Source: Shewanella hafniensis
GTDB taxonomy: Bacteria > Pseudomonadota > Gammaproteobacteria > Enterobacterales > Shewanellaceae
NCBI RefSeq assembly: GCF_019655335.1
Contig: NZ_BPFD01000006.1
Coordinates: forward strand, 1-64,000
Reading direction: 5' to 3'
DNA length: 64,000 nucleotides
Position 1 is the stretch's first letter; every line of letters starts with the position of its first letter. This document shows, one piece after another, positions 62,132-64,000 of the stretch. The position numbers and the translations under genes were made by a program. The notes under the pieces are model-generated. The model had not been told where the DNA came from, made no database searches, and saw only the letters and a list, made by a program, of their open reading frames with translations.

Positions 62132-63352
62132 ATGACTGTTTTAAATACCCGAATTTCTTTGGTGGCTTTGGCGTGTGCGTTTGTATCGCCTAGCTTATTG
62201 GCTGAAGATTCGAGCCTCACGAACCCAGCGATCAGCGCCGTATTAAATGGTTACTATCAAACGGGTGAGCGCCCATTAGCCGAGAGTCCAGATGGCTTTG
62301 GTTTAGGCGAGACTGAACTGGCGATGAGTGCCAATATCGATGATATGTTTTACGGTAAAATCACCGCAGTAGTTGAAATGCATGACGGTGACACTGAGCT
62401 GAATCTTGAAGAAGCCTTCATTCAAACCATGGCGATGCCAGCGGGATTATCTATCCGTGGTGGCCGTTTCCTATCGGACATTGGTTACCTCAATAACCAA
62501 CATTTACACACAGATTCTTTCACCGACCGTCCAGTAGTTTACCGCGCATTTTTAGGCGGCCATTACTTCGATGACGGTATACGTTTCAACTACGTAGCGC
62601 CAACCGACTTGTATTGGACTATGGGCGTTGAGGCCTTTAAGGGTGACAGTTTACGTGCTGCCGATGAGCATGGTGAACGTGAGTTTAAGAAGGTCGGCGT
62701 TTATACCTTGTACTCAAAAATCGGTGGCGACATAGGCGATAACAGCTCATGGCAAGCGGGGTTGAGTTACTTGCGCAACGAAAATGGCCAAGTGACTGCC
62801 CATGAAGAAGGGGAGCATGAAGATGAGCATGCCCATGGTGATGAGCATGCCCATGGTGATGAGCATGCCCATGGTGATGAGCACGAAGGTCATAGCCATG
62901 CCGCATCTTACACAGGTAAAAATACCTATGGTGCTGATTTTGTTTATAAGTGGGCACCTAACGGTAACTACAAATATCAAAATCTCACTGTGAGCGGTGA
63001 GTACTATCGCGTGAGCGATTTTACTCCTATCGATTTACATCCTGAGGATGCACCGAGCCAAGATTACCACCAAGGTTGGTATTTGAGCAGTGTGTACCAA
63101 TTCACGCCGAGCTGGTCAGCGGGTGTGCGTTACGGTGAAGCTGATACGCAAGAGCTCCATGGCGATCATTTCCATGGGCAGAAGTTGAAAGAATCTGAGG
63201 TGAGTTTGGCTTGGCATTCTAGCCATTTCTCGACGGTTCGTTTCCAGTATACCAATCAAAAGGGTACTAACTTTGACGGAATTGAAGACGACAACATCTT
63301 CACTATTCAATACATTATGTCTCTGGGGGCTCACGGTGCGCATCAATTCTAA
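62132..63352 (+). CDS. His-rich outer-membrane protein of a zinc-uptake locus
   Basis: The 406-residue product has a signal peptide (about 1-24, ending LLAE) and barrel-like alternating strands (YYQTGERPL, AMSANIDDMFYGKI, SVYQFTPSWSAGVRYG). At about 224-256 there is a hydrophilic loop with three DEHAHG repeats and further His/Glu. The chain ends HGAHQF with a terminal Phe, needed for barrel assembly. It may be a TonB-independent outer-membrane zinc channel. ATG 62132 follows TTTGGAG; the TTG at 62114 lies before that site and is rejected. The ZnuA-like gene starts inside its end. Confidence 0.72.
   Translation: MTVLNTRISLVALACAFVSPSLLAEDSSLTNPAISAVLNGYYQTGERPLAESPDGFGLGETELAMSANIDDMFYGKITAVVEMHDGDTELNLEEAFIQTMAMPAGLSIRGGRFLSDIGYLNNQHLHTDSFTDRPVVYRAFLGGHYFDDGIRFNYVAPTDLYWTMGVEAFKGDSLRAADEHGEREFKKVGVYTLYSKIGGDIGDNSSWQAGLSYLRNENGQVTAHEEGEHEDEHAHGDEHAHGDEHAHGDEHEGHSHAASYTGKNTYGADFVYKWAPNGNYKYQNLTVSGEYYRVSDFTPIDLHPEDAPSQDYHQGWYLSSVYQFTPSWSAGVRYGEADTQELHGDHFHGQKLKESEVSLAWHSSHFSTVRFQYTNQKGTNFDGIEDDNIFTIQYIMSLGAHGAHQF
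62822..62875 (+). repeat. Three tandem 18-bp repeats (DEHAHG) in the outer-membrane protein
   Basis: gatgagcatgcccatggt occurs three times in perfect tandem, followed by the degenerate gatgagcacgaaggt. Each unit encodes DEHAHG, placing two His in every six residues of a surface or periplasmic loop. Confidence 0.92.
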
Positions 63353-64000
63353 TTTAGCTAAATTGGCCGCAGTGGCCTTATCTGTCACTTATACCGGTTT
63401 GGCCCACGCCGAATTAAACGTGTTTGCCTGTGAACCTGAATACGCGGCATTGACCAAGGAGCTTGCTCCAACGGCGAGCATCTATTCGGCAACAACGGCA
63501 TTACAGGACCCGCATCAAGTGCAGGCACGTCCGAGTTTGATCGCCAAAATGCGTCAGGCGGATCTTGTGGTCTGCGCCGGTGCCGATCTTGAGGTGGGTT
63601 GGTTGCCTATGCTGCAGATGAAGTCGGCAAACGCAAAAGTGCGCTCGACCGATCACGGCTTATTTTTCGCCGCCGATCAAATCGAGACCTTAGATAAGCT
63701 GGCCAGTGTCGATCGCAGCATGGGTGATGTGCATGTTCAAGGCAATCCACATATTCATTTTGACCCGACGCGACTGTTAAAAGTCGCCACGGCATTGAGT
63801 GCGAAGCTGACTCAGTTAGATCCTGCTGGTGCGGCTGACTATCAAAAATCACTGGCAGATTTTACCACTCGCTGGCAAGCTGCTGTCCCGCGTTGGGAAG
63901 CGCAAGCTAAGGGATTACAAGGTAAAAAAGTGATTGCTTACCACTCAAGCTTCAGATACTTATTCAATTGGATTGGTATCGAGCAAGTGGCGGATTTAGA
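63336..64000 (+). CDS. Metal ABC transporter substrate-binding protein, partial (ZnuA-like)
   Basis: The frame starts at GTG 63336, seven bases after a GGGGG run. It overlaps the last 17 bases of the outer-membrane protein gene and runs off the right edge, so the 3' end is missing. The product opens with a signal peptide (about 1-24, ending AHAE). It continues with LNVFACEPEYAALTKELA, QADLVVCAGADLEVGWLP, GNPHIHFDPTRLLKVATAL with the first zinc-ligand His pair, and VIAYHSSFRYLFNWIG with the next His. This is the cluster A-I (ZnuA/TroA) pattern of Zn/Mn binding proteins. Its overlap with the preceding gene shows co-transcription. Confidence 0.85.
   Translation, partial: MRINSNLAKLAAVALSVTYTGLAHAELNVFACEPEYAALTKELAPTASIYSATTALQDPHQVQARPSLIAKMRQADLVVCAGADLEVGWLPMLQMKSANAKVRSTDHGLFFAADQIETLDKLASVDRSMGDVHVQGNPHIHFDPTRLLKVATALSAKLTQLDPAGAADYQKSLADFTTRWQAAVPRWEAQAKGLQGKKVIAYHSSFRYLFNWIGIEQVADL

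Noticed and set aside
62685-62993. Several open frames with His/Met-rich repeats opposite or across the DEHAHG region
   Set aside because: They are by-products of the 18-bp repeat read in other frames; only the frame of the outer-membrane protein has a signal peptide and a full-length product.

Overview
The window is a stretch of gammaproteobacterial chromosome, most likely from Shewanella. The evidence is gene content rather than any search: fre-ubiD, a QEGLA-motif protein, DUF3012, DUF3016, DUF2927 and TIGR02001 proteins, a PA3496-like small protein, ElaA, CmoM and many c-di-GMP proteins. No rRNA, tRNA, CRISPR array or prophage is visible. Two kinds of non-core DNA are. The first is an AT-rich segment at the left end (1-1911). 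The second is two copies of a short palindromic, non-coding element (about 17455-17715 and 54581-54894).

Layout. 1-1911: two accessory genes, an AlbA_2/Schlafen-type protein and a zinc metallopeptidase. They are separated by a folded sequence with integron attC architecture. 1912-2345: a hairpin-rich non-coding block. 2346-9406: mostly minus-strand core metabolism (fre, ubiD, an SDR oxidoreductase, an accB-like gene, aroQ, arfB), with a secreted Tyr-rich protein and an MFS exporter on the plus strand. The accB-like gene has Arg instead of the biotin-accepting Lys. 9558-17197: small proteins, then a heavy-metal RND efflux operon (CzcCBA/CusCBA type) preceded by a Cys/His-rich secreted protein. 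17368-17953: a monooxygenase-like gene split by the palindromic element. 18030-24293: mscL, lysR with an emrAB-type pump, elaA, a quinol monooxygenase-like gene and a radical SAM gene.

24361-32477: a TonB-dependent receptor with a likely Fur site. It is divergent from an arsenic operon: arsR, arsC, acr3, a UPF0718/ArsP-like permease, a CxxC thioredoxin-like protein, a glyceraldehyde-3-phosphate dehydrogenase and arsJ. This operon combines reduction and arsenite efflux with the ArsJ route, which exports arsenate as 1-arseno-3-phosphoglycerate. 32478-38049: DUF2927, a beta-CASP metallo-hydrolase, an alanine/glycine:cation symporter and the QEGLA protein. 38328-45369: a PDC-type membrane protein, a 58-residue PA3496-like gene and a signalling cluster (CHASE-PAS histidine kinase, single receiver, receiver-GGDEF-EAL), followed by rimK. 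45457-54362: an outer-membrane protein, HU, a double-receiver protein, several small envelope or unknown proteins, an EAL-CBS-GGDEF protein, TraB/GumN and cmoM. 55057-61468: MaoC-like, aldo/keto reductase, fhs, an MscS-type channel and two small membrane proteins. 61759-64000: a probable zinc-uptake operon of a small Cys/His protein, a His-rich outer-membrane protein and a ZnuA-like protein cut by the window end.

Metal handling is the recurring theme (czc/cus, ars, Fur-linked receptor, zinc uptake). Points most worth a second look are the attC-like site and its two cassette-like genes, the AccB paralog without a biotinylation lysine, the palindromic element with compensatory changes between copies, and a 14-bp perfect hairpin in a 5' leader.
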